Shown here piece by piece: positions 1 through 10,394 of a DNA stretch of 64,000 nucleotides. A model generated the notes under the pieces. The model was not told the DNA's origin and made no database searches. It was given only the letters and a program-made list of their open reading frames with translations. Each line of letters starts with the position of its first letter. Positions within the stretch are counted from its first letter, which is position 1. The stretch lies in the NCBI RefSeq assembly GCF_000378205.1, contig NZ_KB899408.1, positions 124,001-188,000 of the forward strand, read 5' to 3'. The DNA is from Sediminispirochaeta bajacaliforniensis DSM 16054. GTDB taxonomy: Bacteria; Spirochaetota; Spirochaetia; DSM-16054; Sediminispirochaetaceae. The translations under genes were made by a program, and so were the position numbers.

Positions 1-83
1 CTTTTTGGGTGCTTTCCATGAAGAGAATATACGATCTGAGGCCGGAATAAACAAGGGCGCCGGTTACTATCAATATGATATTC

Positions 84-119
84 TTGTTGTTTTGTGGCTT
101 TGACAATACAATGGGTGCA
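84..119 (+). promoter_or_regulatory. Leaderless-type promoter of the histidine kinase gene
   Basis: A TTGTTG box (84-89) and a TACAAT box (107-112) are 17 bases apart. Seven bases after the -10 box comes ATG 120. No ribosome-binding site precedes that ATG, so transcription probably starts at or next to it. The same geometry recurs at ten other genes in this window. Confidence 0.5.
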
Positions 120-1346
120 ATGCATGAAAAAAAGATGGGGCGTGAAAGGCTATTTGCGATTTTTCTCATTGGTGTTTCTCTTTTATCGCATATGGGTGCC
201 GGCCTTTTTTTCGGGGTCCAGGAGCAACATGTTGACTACCTGCGGATTCACTGGCACCTTTCCTTTTATCTCCTTCTTGCCGCTTCTGCCCTGCTTTCAA
301 TCCTTATCAATCTAAAAATCGATAGTGGGAAAAAACAGGTTATTCTTCTTATTGACGTCTTGCTTTTTTTTCTTATCGGATACCCTCTGGGGCCTCATCT
401 CGATATCGAAATTATTCTTGGGATTAATCTCATTACCATCTTGGTTTTTTCCTTTTCAGATCTTTACGGAGAGAAGATCGCCCTGATCATCATTGTCGTT
501 ACCTTAATGCTTCAGGCTCCATACAGCCTCTGGTTTACACAGGTACCGGCCCCTTCGATGGAGAATATGATTTTCGCCGCCTTTATCCTCGTCGTCTTCA
601 CCCTGTTTTTGTCGATTTTGAAGCGTGTGATGAACCGTCTGCATTATGAGGAGATCCGCAGCAGAAAGTACAACAGGGCCCTCGACGAACTGACGAACAA
701 CTCTTTCGACTATCAGCATATCTCACGGCAGAACGCCATGGAACTGATTCAGATCGAAAAGCAATATATCACCAGGGAAGTTCATGATATCATCAGCTAC
801 GCAATGACAAATCAGCTCATGTTGGTGCAGGCGGCCATGAGCATCAAGGATAAGAATTCTCCTGTGGTCGACGAATTACTGGAGAAGGCCAAGAATGAGA
901 TCAACGGTGGAATGTCGAAGACCAGGGCTGCCTTGGGTGAACTTCGGGATCAGGAGTTTGATCAGGAAGATGTCAATCTCCTTGTCGAGCAACTGATTGC
1001 CAAGTTCAAGAATTTTTCGCATATCGATGTCCAGTTTAGGAAGGATGAGTTTTTTTCCCGCTTGCCCAGAAGTTATAATCAGACCATCTTTCATATCATT
1101 CAGCAGTGTATGACCAACACCTATCTTCACAGCAGTGCAGATGCAATAGAGATCCTTTGTGAACATGAGGGCAGATGTGTGGTTGTGGTGGTCAAGGACA
1201 ATGGCACCAATAGCCGGGGCTTCCGTGAAGGGATCGGTATCAAGGGTATGCGGGAACGGATCGAGATGTTTGGCGGTGTGCTGAAAATTTCTGCCTTAAG
1301 CCTGGGCTTTACCGTACGTGCCGAGATTCCCATAACAGAGGATTGA
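120..1346 (+). CDS. Membrane sensor histidine kinase (NarL-partner type)
   Basis: Sensor kinase that should phosphorylate the LuxR-type regulator encoded directly downstream. The first ~170 residues are hydrophobic and look like five or six membrane segments with no large outer domain. A short coiled stretch leads to an H-box (ITREVHDIISYAMTN, His about residue 222). The C-terminal HATPase has a DNG motif and a GIGIKGMRERI glycine box, which is the HisKA_3/HATPase layout of kinases paired with NarL-type regulators. In-frame ATGs lie at 75, 111, 120 and 135; 120 is chosen because a promoter -10 box ends seven bases before it. The stop overlaps the 5' end of the regulator frame, so the two genes are coupled. 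The signal sensed is unknown; the sugar importer downstream is a possible target. Confidence 0.85.
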   Translation: MHEKKMGRERLFAIFLIGVSLLSHMGAGLFFGVQEQHVDYLRIHWHLSFYLLLAASALLSILINLKIDSGKKQVILLIDVLLFFLIGYPLGPHLDIEIILGINLITILVFSFSDLYGEKIALIIIVVTLMLQAPYSLWFTQVPAPSMENMIFAAFILVVFTLFLSILKRVMNRLHYEEIRSRKYNRALDELTNNSFDYQHISRQNAMELIQIEKQYITREVHDIISYAMTNQLMLVQAAMSIKDKNSPVVDELLEKAKNEINGGMSKTRAALGELRDQEFDQEDVNLLVEQLIAKFKNFSHIDVQFRKDEFFSRLPRSYNQTIFHIIQQCMTNTYLHSSADAIEILCEHEGRCVVVVVKDNGTNSRGFREGIGIKGMRERIEMFGGVLKISALSLGFTVRAEIPITED

Positions 1347-1351
1347 TAGTT

Positions 1352-2017
1352 GTGGATAAGGTAAGCGTTTTGTTGGTTGACGATCAGCTCCTTTTTCTGG
1401 AAAGTCTTAAAATCGTTCTGGAGAACCTTTCTGAAGAGATCGAGGTGTGCGGCCTTGCTTCTTCCGGCCTCGAAGCGATCAGCTTGGCGGCAACGTGTCG
1501 ACCCGATGTTATTTTGATGGATGTGAGCATGCCTGAGATGGACGGAATCGAAGCATCGGCGAGAATTAAGGCCGAGCGGCCCGATGTCAACATCATCATG
1601 CTGACCACCTTCGAGGAGAAGGATAAGGTCCAGGAAGCCATCAAGCTGGGGATAAACGGCTATCTGCTCAAGAATCTTAAACCCGAATTGCTTATCCAGT
1701 ATATCCTGCTCTCGGCTGAGGGCGGTGTTTTCCTTTCGACCGAGGTGGCGGACCGCTTATGCCGCCAGGGTGGGGATGAAAAGGCCGAGGATGAGCAAGC
1801 GGAACGCTGCCTGGATGAAGATGATAGTTCCTACAAGTTCCTCACGAGGCGGGAAAAAGAGGTGCTGAAATACCTTGCCATGGATATGACAAACATGGAG
1901 ATCGCCGAAAAAATCCATGTAGGCTATCAGACAATACGTAATTATATCAGCGTGATTTATTCTAAGCTGAACGTGTCGAATCGGATGGAAGTAATCAAGA
2001 AGATACAGGAGCTGTAA
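1352..2017 (+). CDS. LuxR/NarL-family response regulator
   Basis: DNA-binding response regulator and partner of the preceding kinase. The receiver domain is at residues ~3-120, with the acidic pair VDD near the start, the phospho-acceptor Asp about 57 in the string VILMDVSMPEMDG, and the conserved Lys in GYLLKNLKP. A variable acidic linker follows. The C-terminal LuxR helix-turn-helix (LTRREKEVLKYLAMDMTN) covers residues ~155-221. GTG 1352 is preferred because AGAGGA lies nine bases upstream; a TTG at 1343, which overlaps the kinase stop, is possible but has no spacing for a ribosome-binding site. Targets are unknown; the adjacent sugar transport operon is the obvious candidate. Confidence 0.88.
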   Translation: MDKVSVLLVDDQLLFLESLKIVLENLSEEIEVCGLASSGLEAISLAATCRPDVILMDVSMPEMDGIEASARIKAERPDVNIIMLTTFEEKDKVQEAIKLGINGYLLKNLKPELLIQYILLSAEGGVFLSTEVADRLCRQGGDEKAEDEQAERCLDEDDSSYKFLTRREKEVLKYLAMDMTNMEIAEKIHVGYQTIRNYISVIYSKLNVSNRMEVIKKIQEL

Positions 2018-2124
2018 AAAGGGACAGAATTGAGTACATTTTGCTTACATTTGTAACTTGTGGTCAGGCGTTACCCCATCCGATACTATGATAAAATTTT
2101 CGATATGAAAAAGGAGAGGGTACG

Positions 2125-3408
2125 ATGAAAAAACGATGTTTGGCTTTTCTGCTTTTATTGTCCCTTGTCACTGTCGGCGTTTTTGCTTCCGGTGATCAGG
2201 AGAGCGCCGATTCTGGCAAGGAAAAGGTTGTTCTGCGAATGGGGTCGTGGAGGATGGATGACGTCGCCCAGATGGAGGCTGTTTTGGCCGAATTTACCAA
2301 AACCCATCCGGGAATTGAGATTCTCTTTCAGCCGACCAATCCGCCGGACTACAATGCAACCTTGCGGCTGCAGCTGGAATCCGGTACGGGGCCGGATATC
2401 ATGTATGCCCGTTCGTATGCCACCGGGATTCAGCTTTTCGAAGATGGTTATCTAAGCGATCTCACCTCGCTTCCCGGCCTTGATACAACCTACAGCGAAG
2501 GCAATCGGGCTCCCTGGATGACAAAGGACGGCAAGAATTTCGCCATTCCCTTCACCGCAGTATCCCATGGAGTTTTTTACAACAAAGATATTTTTAAGGA
2601 ATTGGGTCTTTCGATTCCCGAAAGCTGGAGCGATTTTCTCTCCGTCTGCAAAAAGATCAAGGCGGCTGGCTATATCCCCGTTGCGAATTCCCTTGGTGAC
2701 GAGTGGGATATCAACGAGGTTGTTTTTATGAATCTCGCCCCCAACTTTATCGGCGGAAGAGAAGGGCGTCTTGCATACGACGAGGGCAAAACCCCTTTCA
2801 ACGACAAGAAAGTAGTTGCCCTTTTTCAGGCCATGGCTTCACTGGCCCCTTACCTGCCGGAAGGTTTTGAGGCTCTGACCTACAACGACAGCAATGCCCT
2901 CTTCGCCACCGGACAGGCCGCCATGTATTTCGATGGCTCCTGGACCCTCGGCACCTTCAGCGATGTGGATTTTGATTGGGGCGTTTTTGCTCCTCCGGCT
3001 CCCGATGGACAGAAAGTGCATTATATCTGTTTCCATCCCGATGCGGGCATGGCCATAAACAGCAGCACAAAGTACCCTGAAGAGGCTAAAATCTTCCTCG
3101 AATGGCTTGGCTCTCCCGAGGGTGCACAGGTTTTGGCAGAAAACCTTCCTATGGGGATGTTTCCGATGAGCAATATCGCCGTCGAGATCGAAGATCTTCA
3201 TGCAAAAGAGTTCCTTTCCCTCAACGAGGGGCGTCAGCTCGATGTCAGATGGGCCTGGCCGGAACTGCTTGGCGGAGATCCCTCCGGCTATAACCTGATG
3301 ATGGAAGGTTCGATCGGTGTCGTTACGGGACGAATCACTCCCAAGCAGGCTGCCGATAATCTCCAGGAAGGCTTGGCTAAATGGTATCCTCCTGCCCAGA
3401 AATGGTAA
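2125..3408 (+). CDS. ABC sugar-binding protein (family 1)
   Basis: Periplasmic solute-binding protein of a carbohydrate ABC importer. It has a basic N-terminus (MKKR), a hydrophobic core and a probable signal-peptidase site at VFA-SG; there is no lipobox Cys. The mature part begins with an acidic/Ser stretch (SGDQESADSGKEK) and has the family-1 fold markers: VVLRMGSW, the target motif GPDIMYARS, and a C-terminal segment rich in Trp. Length 427 aa is normal. AAAAGGAG lies upstream of ATG 2125. Two permease genes follow after a GC-rich hairpin, but no ATPase gene, so it probably uses an ATPase from elsewhere, for example the MalK-type protein at 39703-40812. The sugar cannot be read from the sequence. 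Confidence 0.88.
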   Translation: MKKRCLAFLLLLSLVTVGVFASGDQESADSGKEKVVLRMGSWRMDDVAQMEAVLAEFTKTHPGIEILFQPTNPPDYNATLRLQLESGTGPDIMYARSYATGIQLFEDGYLSDLTSLPGLDTTYSEGNRAPWMTKDGKNFAIPFTAVSHGVFYNKDIFKELGLSIPESWSDFLSVCKKIKAAGYIPVANSLGDEWDINEVVFMNLAPNFIGGREGRLAYDEGKTPFNDKKVVALFQAMASLAPYLPEGFEALTYNDSNALFATGQAAMYFDGSWTLGTFSDVDFDWGVFAPPAPDGQKVHYICFHPDAGMAINSSTKYPEEAKIFLEWLGSPEGAQVLAENLPMGMFPMSNIAVEIEDLHAKEFLSLNEGRQLDVRWAWPELLGGDPSGYNLMMEGSIGVVTGRITPKQAADNLQEGLAKWYPPAQKW

Positions 3409-3429
3409 GGAGCTGTTGCGTTACTTCAG

Positions 3430-3471
3430 CGGCCCGGAGTGGTTGAGTGGTTTGCCTCTCCGGGCCGTTTT
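3430..3471 (+). terminator. GC-rich hairpin with T-run between binding protein and permease
   Basis: A perfect 10-bp stem (CGGCCCGGAG at 3430-3439 with CTCCGGGCCG at 3458-3467) is followed by TTTT. It lies between the binding-protein gene and the first permease. It is probably a partial terminator or mRNA-stabilising stem giving more binding protein than permease, as is common in such operons. Confidence 0.65.
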
Positions 3472-3485
3472 CGAAAGGATCTGTT

Positions 3486-4412
3486 ATGCAGCGATATATT
3501 GAAGGGCGGAGTCAACCCTTTTCCTGGTTTCTTTACATTCTCCCGGCTTTGCTTGTCTATCTTGTATTTCTTGCCTATCCCCTTTTCAGCTCCATGCTGG
3601 CCAGCTTCATGACGGGCAATCATGCTCAGATTCAAACCTTCGTGGGATTTGACAACTATGTTCGTCTCTTTACCGAAGAGGAACTTTCCACGCGTTATTT
3701 CTCGGCCTTCAGAAATACCGTTATCTTTTTCGCCATCCACATGCTGGTTCAGAATGTTCTGGGGATGTTGTTTGCCAACCTCCTGCAAAACAAACATTTG
3801 AAGGGGCGCAAATTCTATCAAACGATCATTTTTATTCCCGCTACCCTGGCCATTATCGTTACAGGCTATCTCTGGAAGCTGATTCTGAATCCACAGTGGG
3901 GTGCCTTTAACCTTGTTCTTAAGGCCCTCGGATCCGAGCACGCAAATTTCCCCTGGCTCGGCACCCCTGGAGTCTCCCTGGTCGTTATTTCGCTGGTTTC
4001 TTCCTGGCAGTGGGTTGGTATCCCGACGATGTTTTTTATTTCCGCCTTGGGGAATATCCCGGATGAATTGTACGAAGCTGCCGCGATAAGCGGAGCTTCA
4101 CCGTGGCAGGTCTTTACCAACATCAAATTGCCTCTCATCATGCCCACAGTGGGGGTCGTCTCGACTCTCACCTTTGTGAACAACTTCAACGCCTTTGATG
4201 TTGTATTTGCCATGGAGAATGTAAATGGTGCTCCCGATTATTCGACGGATATTCTCGGGACCTTCTTTTATCGAACCGGTATTGCGGGACAGCATCCCAT
4301 CGGTATCCCCGATCGGGGAATGGGAGCGGCAGTGGCTACCGTTACCTTTGTGGTACTGATCATTGGGGTGGCCCTGATTCGTCATATCACTGTTAAGCAA
4401 GATGAGGCCTGA
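3486..4412 (+). CDS. Sugar ABC transporter permease (MalF/UgpA type)
   Basis: First inner-membrane subunit of the carbohydrate importer. About six membrane helices are visible, beginning with FLYILPALLVYLVFLAYPLF, which is typical of the MalF/UgpA group. The cytoplasmic EAA loop (ELYEAAAISGASPWQVFTNI), which docks on the ATPase, lies around residues 195-215. Start 3486 is chosen because AAAGGA precedes it by six bases; an ATG 39 bases further upstream would run into the intergenic hairpin. It overlaps nothing, and the next permease gene starts two bases after its stop, so both are translated from one message. Confidence 0.88.
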   Translation: MQRYIEGRSQPFSWFLYILPALLVYLVFLAYPLFSSMLASFMTGNHAQIQTFVGFDNYVRLFTEEELSTRYFSAFRNTVIFFAIHMLVQNVLGMLFANLLQNKHLKGRKFYQTIIFIPATLAIIVTGYLWKLILNPQWGAFNLVLKALGSEHANFPWLGTPGVSLVVISLVSSWQWVGIPTMFFISALGNIPDELYEAAAISGASPWQVFTNIKLPLIMPTVGVVSTLTFVNNFNAFDVVFAMENVNGAPDYSTDILGTFFYRTGIAGQHPIGIPDRGMGAAVATVTFVVLIIGVALIRHITVKQDEA

Positions 4413-4413
4413 C

Positions 4414-5262
4414 ATGAAAAACACAACAAAACATAGACAACTGGGGAGCACCGGACGGGGAATTACCTATCTCGTGCTAAGTCTTTGGTCGTTGATGGTT
4501 ATCTTTCCGGTCTGGACCATGGTAATCAACTCTTTTAAAAAACGGCTCGATATCTATAAAGACCCTTTTGGTTTCCCTTCCTTATGGAGTTTCGACAGCT
4601 ACCTGGCAGTGTTGAAGGGGCACCAGTTCGGGCGCTATTTTTTCAACAGCATATTGATAACCGTTCTCTCACTGATGCTGATTCTGCTTCTCGGCAGTCT
4701 CGCCTCCTATGCCATCGCCCGCTGGAATTCCAAGCTGTCACGATGGTTATATGCCTTCATGATCGCCGGTATGATGATCCCGATTCGGATCGGCAGCATT
4801 CCCCTTTTGCGAATGATCAATGAAATGGGGCTTATGAACAGCCTTTTCAGTCTCTTGCCGATCTATGTGGCGATGGGTATTCCCGTTGCCGTTCTCGTTC
4901 TGACCCAGTTTATTCGCGATATCCCCATCGAGATGACCGAGGCCGCCCTCATTGACGGGGCCAAACCGCGACAGATATATTACAAGATCGTATTGAAGCT
5001 GATTCAGCCTGCCATGGCTTCGGTTGCCATCTACAACCTCGTTCCTATCTGGAACGACCTCTGGTTTCCGCTCATTTTCATCAACAAGGAGAGCCAGAAA
5101 ACGGTCATTTTGGGGGTGACGACCCTTTTCGGCCAGTATCAGACCGATTGGTCGAGAATCCTCGCGGTTTTAACTCTTGCTTCTCTTCCCATTCTTCTCC
5201 TCTATCTTGCGATGTCCAGGCAGTTTGTGGAAGGCCTGACTGCAGGAGCAGTCAAGGGATAG
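4414..5262 (+). CDS. Sugar ABC transporter permease (MalG/UgpE type)
   Basis: Second inner-membrane subunit of the importer. It has about six helices and the EAA-type loop EMTEAALIDGAKPRQIYYKI in the second half, and it closes with the usual MalG-type C-terminus (RQFVEGLTAGAVKG). ATG 4414 is chosen because GAGG sits about six bases upstream; ATG 4402 lies inside the end of the upstream gene. No ATPase gene follows: the operon ends in an imperfect hairpin. The complete importer would therefore be binding protein, two permeases and a shared ATPase. Confidence 0.88.
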   Translation: MKNTTKHRQLGSTGRGITYLVLSLWSLMVIFPVWTMVINSFKKRLDIYKDPFGFPSLWSFDSYLAVLKGHQFGRYFFNSILITVLSLMLILLLGSLASYAIARWNSKLSRWLYAFMIAGMMIPIRIGSIPLLRMINEMGLMNSLFSLLPIYVAMGIPVAVLVLTQFIRDIPIEMTEAALIDGAKPRQIYYKIVLKLIQPAMASVAIYNLVPIWNDLWFPLIFINKESQKTVILGVTTLFGQYQTDWSRILAVLTLASLPILLLYLAMSRQFVEGLTAGAVKG

Positions 5263-5271
5263 CTCTCAGGA

Positions 5272-5308
5272 GGTCCGAATTCTTCCCCTTTTGTTGAAGA
5301 TTCGGGCC
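5272..5308 (+). terminator. Imperfect terminator-like hairpin after the sugar operon
   Basis: GGTCCGAATTCTTC (5272-5285) can pair with GAAGATTCGGGCC (5296-5308) with one mismatch or bulge. The T-run is poor (CTCTCTTATTTATAG), so termination may be leaky or factor-dependent. Confidence 0.4.
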
Positions 5309-5401
5309 ATCCTCTCTTATTTATAGTTGTCATATCATATAATATTTCTCATATACAGATAGGGGTAAAAGCTTTGATTTATCGGCCCTGGGTACTGTTT
5401 A

Positions 5402-5430
5402 TTGTTTGCTTTTTTGATAATATATATGAT
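5402..5430 (+). promoter_or_regulatory. Candidate promoter of the activase-like gene
   Basis: TTGTTT (5402-5407) and TATGAT (5425-5430) are 17 bases apart in an AT-rich stretch, 26 bases before ATG 5457. The -10 box is good and the -35 box is weak. Confidence 0.4.
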
Positions 5431-5456
5431 TCAGATTCCAGTAAAGGAATATGGTA

Positions 5457-8400
5457 ATGAATGACAAGAGTAGTGATATAGTCAAAATAGGCCTGGATAT
5501 TGGCTCTACGACGGTGAAAATCGTCCTTCTGGATCAAGCCAATACCATTTTGTATAAGGAATATGCCCGTCACCGTTCGGATATTAAAGAGAGCCTCATT
5601 GTTCTCCTTGAACGGGCCTACGAGCAATTCGGAGATCGAAACATCACCTTGAAAGCTGCCGGATCGGCGGGAATCAGCATTGCCGAGTGGCTCGGCATTC
5701 CCTTTGTTCAGGAGGTTATTGCTTCCACCGGTGCTATCGAGGCATTTCTTCCTCAGACCGACGTCGCCATTGAGCTCGGCGGTGAGGATGCCAAGATTAC
5801 CTACTTCGAGGGTACCGTCGACCAGCGCATGAATGGTAGCTGTGCCGGAGGTACGGGGGCCTTCATCGATCAGATGGCGGTGCTTTTGAAAACTGATGCC
5901 GACGGCCTGAACGAACTGGCGTCCCGCCACTCACACATTTATCCCATAGCGGCACGGTGCGGTGTCTTTGCAAAGACCGATATTCAGCCCCTTTTGAACG
6001 AGGGCGCGGCCAGGGAAGACATCGCCGCATCGGTGCTTCAGGCGGTGGTCAATCAGACAATCGGTGGCCTTGCACAGGGAAAGCCGATACGGGGCCATGT
6101 CGCCTTTCTCGGAGGACCGCTTTCCTTCATGCCCGAGCTGCGTAAGCGCTTTATCGAGACCCTTAAGCTTACTCCTGAGGAGGTCGTCTTCCCGGAGGAA
6201 CTCGCCCGTTTCGTTGTGGCGATCGGGGCCGCTCTTGCCTCCGATGAAGAAGAACCGTTTCCCTTCCGTGAGTTGAAGGAGAAGCTTCCCGGACTGCGTT
6301 CGGCCACCAGTTTTGAGGTCCATCGTCTTCGTCCCCTGTTCTATGATGAGAAGGAGCTTGCGCAGTTTCGCGCGCGGCATGCGAAGCATAGTGTTGCCAG
6401 GGCGCCTTTGGCCGAGTATCACGGAAAAGCTTATCTGGGTGTCGATGCAGGCAGTACCACCACCAAGGCCGCCCTTATCGACGATGACGGACAACTCCTT
6501 TGGTCCTTTTACAGCGGAAACAACGGCTCTCCCCTGAAAAGCAGCATTGGCATGTTGAGTGACCTTTACGCCCTCTTGCCCGATGATGTGGAGATTTCAT
6601 GTTCCACGGTAACCGGTTACGGCGAGTCCCTTCTCAAAGCGGCCCTCAAAATCGATATCGGCGAGATCGAAACCGTCGCCCATTACAAGGCGGCCGAGCA
6701 TTTTCTCCCGGGTGTCGATTTTATTCTCGATATCGGCGGACAAGATATGAAATGTCTTCGTATCCGTGACGGTGTCATCGATGAGATCCTGCTGAACGAA
6801 GCCTGTTCTTCCGGATGCGGTTCCTTTATTGAAACCTTTGCCATCAGCCTTGGTATGCCGGTGGCGGACTTTGCGAAAGAGGCTCTTCTCGCCGAGCAGC
6901 CCGTGGACCTCGGCAGCCGCTGTACCGTGTTTATGAACAGCCGGGTCAAACAGGCCCAGAAGGAGGGCGTGACCGTCGGCGATATTTCCGCCGGACTCTG
7001 TTATTCGGTCATCAAGAATGCCCTGACCAAGGTGATCAAGATCAAGAATCCCGAGGACCTTGGTGAGAAGATTATTGTCCAAGGTGGAACCTTTTATAAC
7101 GAGGCGGCCCTGCGGGCCTTCGAGCTGATTAGTGCAAGAGAGACCGTGCGCCCCGACATTGCCGGTATCATGGGGGCCTTCGGGGCGGCTCTGATCAGCC
7201 GTGAGCGTTCTGTCCAGGACTGTAAGAGTTCGATGCTTGGAAGAGACGAACTGGAGAGTTTCACCGTTGAAACCAGCATGGATCGATGCGGAAAGTGTGC
7301 AAACAACTGTCGCCTTACCATCTCTCGTTTCTCCGACGGCCGACGTTTCGTTTCAGGTAACCGGTGCGAGCGGGGGGCCGGTGAGGAGCAGGCCTTTGAG
7401 AGAAGCAAAGATCTCCCTAATCTCTACGCCTACAAGGAACAGCGTCTGTTTGCCTATACTCCCATCACCAAGGAAAAGGCGAAAGCTACCGTCGGTATCC
7501 CCCGGGGATTAAATACCTACGAAAACTACCCCTTTTGGTTTACCTTCTTCACAGAACTTGGCTATCGGGTTGAGCTTTCCCGCAGCAGCAACAAGCGGCT
7601 TTTCGAGGAGGGAATGGACACCATCCCTGCGGAATCGGTCTGCTATCCTGCCAAGCTTATGCATGGCCATATCGTCAATCTTGAAAAACGCAAGGTCGAT
7701 TTTATCTGGTATCCGTCGGTTCCCTACGAAAAGAAAGAGGACCCGGAAGCGACTAATCATTATAACTGTCCCATCGTCGCGGGCTACCCGGAGGTGATAA
7801 AAAATAATGTCGGGGGGCTCAACGAAGAAGGGGTTCCCTTTCTGAATCCCTATTTCTCCATGGATCATAAGCATCGCCTCAAGCTCCGGCTCTGGAAGGA
7901 GTTACGTCACCGTGGGCACTCTCTTCGTGCCATTTCCGCTGCGGTTGAGGCTGCCTGGACCGAGAAGGAGCGTACGAAAGAGGATATTCGGAAAGAGGGC
8001 GAACGTGCGTTGCGTTATATCCGGGAACATGACATCCGGGGCATTGTTCTTGCCGGCCGTCCCTATCATGTCGATTCCGAAGTCAATCACGGAATTCCCG
8101 ATCTCATCATCCAGATGGGGATGGCTGTCCTTTCCGAGGATTCCGTGGCGCATCTCGGACGAATCGAGCGCCCGCTGCGGGTTGTCGACCAGTGGGTATA
8201 TCACAACCGGCTTTACGCTGCGGCAACCTTTGTCGGAAAGACCAAGGGGCTTGAACTCGTTCAGCTCAATAGTTTTGGCTGCGGTCTCGATGCGATCACC
8301 ACCGACCAGATACATGAAATTCTCCACGGTTATGGCAAGATCTATACCGTTCTCAAGATCGATGAAGGGAATCAGCTGGGGGCTGCCAGGATAAGGCTTC

Positions 8401-9740
8401 GTAGTCTCAAGGCTGTCATGGACGAGCGGGACAGGGGCGCGATTCCCGTTCTCCACGAGAAGGAAAAACGGGAGAGGGTACTCTTTACCAAGGAGATGCG
8501 GGAGACCTACACTATTCTCGCTCCTCAGATGGCTCCCATGCATTTTGATATCATTCAGGCCGCATTCTCGCATTCCGGCTATAATCTCGTAGTCCTGCCT
8601 GAGGTGGACCACGAAGCCGTGGATGTAGGCCTTAAATATGTGAACAACGACGCCTGCTATCCCTCCATCATTGTGGTGGGGCAGTTGATAAATGCCATCC
8701 AGTCCGGAAAGTATGATCCCAACAGGGTTGCCCTGCTTTTGACGCAGACAGGAGGGGGATGTCGTGCCACAAACTACATCGGCTTCCTGCGAAAGGCTCT
8801 GGAGGATGCTGATCTCGCCCATATTCCGGTTATCAGTCTCAACGCCCTCGGTATGGAGAAGAATCCCGGCTTTACCCTTACGGCGAAACTGGCCAAGCGG
8901 GCCTTTCAGGGGCTTGTCTACGGAGATCTGCTCATGCGTATGCTCCTTCGGACCAGACCCTATGAGGCTGAACCCGGAAGTGCCGAGGCCTTATACCACA
9001 AGTGGAAAGATATCTGTAAGAATTCTCTTAAACGGGCCTCCACCTGGCGCTATCACTCAAACACCAGGAAGATGGTCAGAGAGTTCGACCGTTTGCCGTT
9101 GCTGGATATCAAAAAGCCGAAGGTTGGTCTTGTCGGCGAGATCCTCGTCAAGTTTCATCCAACGGCCAACAACCAGGTGATCAAGGTCGTGGAACATGAG
9201 GGTGCCGAGGCGGTTATGCCCGATCTTTACGACTTCTTCCTCTATACAGCCCATACGGCGCACTTTGCACGCACCCACCTTTCTGGCAGCAGAAAAAAAG
9301 AGTTTTTCTCCGCACTTTTTATCCGTTATCTCGAACGTTTTCGAAAGGTGATGAGACGGGAACTTAAACGCAGTGTTCATTTTCATGCTCCTCCTACGAT
9401 CTATGAGCTTGCCCGCCGAACAAAACCGGTGGTAAGCCTCGGTACTCAGATGGGGGAAGGGTGGTTTTTAACCGGTGAGATGATCGAGCTGATTGAAAGC
9501 GGTGCCGACAATGTGATCTGTATGCAGCCCTTTGCCTGCCTCCCGAACCAGATAACAGGGAAGGGGATGATCAAGGCGCTGAAGAATCGCTATGAGCAGG
9601 CCAATATTGCCGCCATCGATTATGATCCCGGGGCCAGCGAGGTGAATCAGCTCAACCGCATCAAATTGATGCTTTCGGTTGCTTTTAAGAAACTGGAAGC
9701 GGAGAATGTGGCAAGCCAGGAGGATAAAGAGCGGGCCTAA
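5457..9740 (+). CDS. Giant acyl-CoA dehydratase activase-related protein
   Basis: Multi-domain protein of 1427 aa related to the activator (HgdC/BadF) and dehydratase (HgdB) parts of 2-hydroxyacyl-CoA dehydratase systems. Domain order: a first ASKHA ATPase domain ([33 protein letters not shown], residues ~10-260); a second ASKHA domain from ~320 ([34 protein letters not shown]), each with the Cys pair that holds the bridging [4Fe-4S] cluster in known activators; a Cys motif CGKCANNC near 610; a DUF2229-like domain from ~678 ([15 protein letters not shown]); and a long HgdB-like C-terminus. Such fusions are widespread in anaerobes with no assigned substrate. ATG 5457 is preferred because AAAGGA lies eight bases upstream. 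It stands alone between a sugar operon and a convergent gene only six bases away. Confidence 0.85.
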   Translation: MNDKSSDIVKIGLDIGSTTVKIVLLDQANTILYKEYARHRSDIKESLIVLLERAYEQFGDRNITLKAAGSAGISIAEWLGIPFVQEVIASTGAIEAFLPQTDVAIELGGEDAKITYFEGTVDQRMNGSCAGGTGAFIDQMAVLLKTDADGLNELASRHSHIYPIAARCGVFAKTDIQPLLNEGAAREDIAASVLQAVVNQTIGGLAQGKPIRGHVAFLGGPLSFMPELRKRFIETLKLTPEEVVFPEELARFVVAIGAALASDEEEPFPFRELKEKLPGLRSATSFEVHRLRPLFYDEKELAQFRARHAKHSVARAPLAEYHGKAYLGVDAGSTTTKAALIDDDGQLLWSFYSGNNGSPLKSSIGMLSDLYALLPDDVEISCSTVTGYGESLLKAALKIDIGEIETVAHYKAAEHFLPGVDFILDIGGQDMKCLRIRDGVIDEILLNEACSSGCGSFIETFAISLGMPVADFAKEALLAEQPVDLGSRCTVFMNSRVKQAQKEGVTVGDISAGLCYSVIKNALTKVIKIKNPEDLGEKIIVQGGTFYNEAALRAFELISARETVRPDIAGIMGAFGAALISRERSVQDCKSSMLGRDELESFTVETSMDRCGKCANNCRLTISRFSDGRRFVSGNRCERGAGEEQAFERSKDLPNLYAYKEQRLFAYTPITKEKAKATVGIPRGLNTYENYPFWFTFFTELGYRVELSRSSNKRLFEEGMDTIPAESVCYPAKLMHGHIVNLEKRKVDFIWYPSVPYEKKEDPEATNHYNCPIVAGYPEVIKNNVGGLNEEGVPFLNPYFSMDHKHRLKLRLWKELRHRGHSLRAISAAVEAAWTEKERTKEDIRKEGERALRYIREHDIRGIVLAGRPYHVDSEVNHGIPDLIIQMGMAVLSEDSVAHLGRIERPLRVVDQWVYHNRLYAAATFVGKTKGLELVQLNSFGCGLDAITTDQIHEILHGYGKIYTVLKIDEGNQLGAARIRLRSLKAVMDERDRGAIPVLHEKEKRERVLFTKEMRETYTILAPQMAPMHFDIIQAAFSHSGYNLVVLPEVDHEAVDVGLKYVNNDACYPSIIVVGQLINAIQSGKYDPNRVALLLTQTGGGCRATNYIGFLRKALEDADLAHIPVISLNALGMEKNPGFTLTAKLAKRAFQGLVYGDLLMRMLLRTRPYEAEPGSAEALYHKWKDICKNSLKRASTWRYHSNTRKMVREFDRLPLLDIKKPKVGLVGEILVKFHPTANNQVIKVVEHEGAEAVMPDLYDFFLYTAHTAHFARTHLSGSRKKEFFSALFIRYLERFRKVMRRELKRSVHFHAPPTIYELARRTKPVVSLGTQMGEGWFLTGEMIELIESGADNVICMQPFACLPNQITGKGMIKALKNRYEQANIAAIDYDPGASEVNQLNRIKLMLSVAFKKLEAENVASQEDKERA

Positions 9741-9746
9741 AACGGC

Positions 9747-10394
9747 TTATTCTCGTATCAGTATCGAGGGGTAGCCGAGTTCCGAGAGGGTTTTTCGCAT
9801 GGCTTCCAGTTCGCTGTTGGCCACATGTGGAACCACGATCCGATAGTGGCCGGTGGGGGCTGCTTCTATCGAGGCGCTTATTCCGCGGCCTGCTAAGAGC
9901 GTGTGCGTACGTTCTGCGTTTTCCCGCAGTCCGAAACTTGCGACCTGAATGGTGACAGTTGCGTTTTTTTCATGGCGTCGATAGAGGTCCTGGGGTACTC
10001 CCTCGGGAGGTTCTCCGATTACTTCCAGTGAAACCTTCGCGATCCCTCTCCCAACCATGTCTATAGCCTCGGCCGCAGCCCTGGACAGGTCGATGATACG
10101 TCCTTCCACAAAGGGCCCCCGGTCGTTGATTCTCACTTCGACGCTTTTGTCGTTGTCCAGATTTGTCACCCGTACAAGGGTCCCGAATGGCAGGGTCTTA
10201 TGAGCGGCGGTCAACTTGTTGGTATCGAAGACCTCTCCGTTGGCGGTTTTTCGCCCCTGGAATTTCCCTCCGTACCAGGAGGCGAAACCGACCTGTTTCG
10301 CCTCCATATCGGCCACCAGTGGCTGACAAAAGAGATTTCCGGGAAAAAGAAGGAGAGAAAGCAGTAGGGACGAAAAAAAAGCACGCTGCATCAT
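9747..10394 (-). CDS. rlpA: RlpA-like lipoprotein/lytic transglycosylase with SPOR domain
   Basis: Probable exported cell-wall enzyme of the RlpA family, whose characterised members cleave naked glycan strands at the septum. A signal peptide ([14 protein letters not shown]) is followed by the double-psi barrel domain: [19 protein letters not shown], then [16 protein letters not shown], then VRINDRGPF with the catalytic-type Asp, then [13 protein letters not shown]-terminal SPOR domain ([18 protein letters not shown]) binds peptidoglycan. The Cys at the end of the hydrophobic stretch could be lipidated. The start codon overlaps the stop of the upstream permease (ATGA), so it is translated as the fifth gene of the FMN-riboswitch operon. 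Why a septal enzyme sits there is unclear. Confidence 0.85.
   Translation of the reverse strand: MMQRAFFSSLLLSLLLFPGNLFCQPLVADMEAKQVGFASWYGGKFQGRKTANGEVFDTNKLTAAHKTLPFGTLVRVTNLDNDKSVEVRINDRGPFVEGRIIDLSRAAAEAIDMVGRGIAKVSLEVIGEPPEGVPQDLYRRHEKNATVTIQVASFGLRENAERTHTLLAGRGISASIEAAPTGHYRIVVPHVANSELEAMRKTLSELGYPSILIRE

Noticed and set aside
1-103. Open plus-strand frame running in from the window edge to a TGA at 101-103, read as a possible 3' end of an upstream gene
   Set aside because: Only about 33 codons, no recognisable family, and it covers the kinase promoter region; too little to call.
7902-8822. Minus-strand frame of 306 codons antisense to the giant activase-like gene
   Set aside because: No family signature and opposite a continuous, motif-rich gene.
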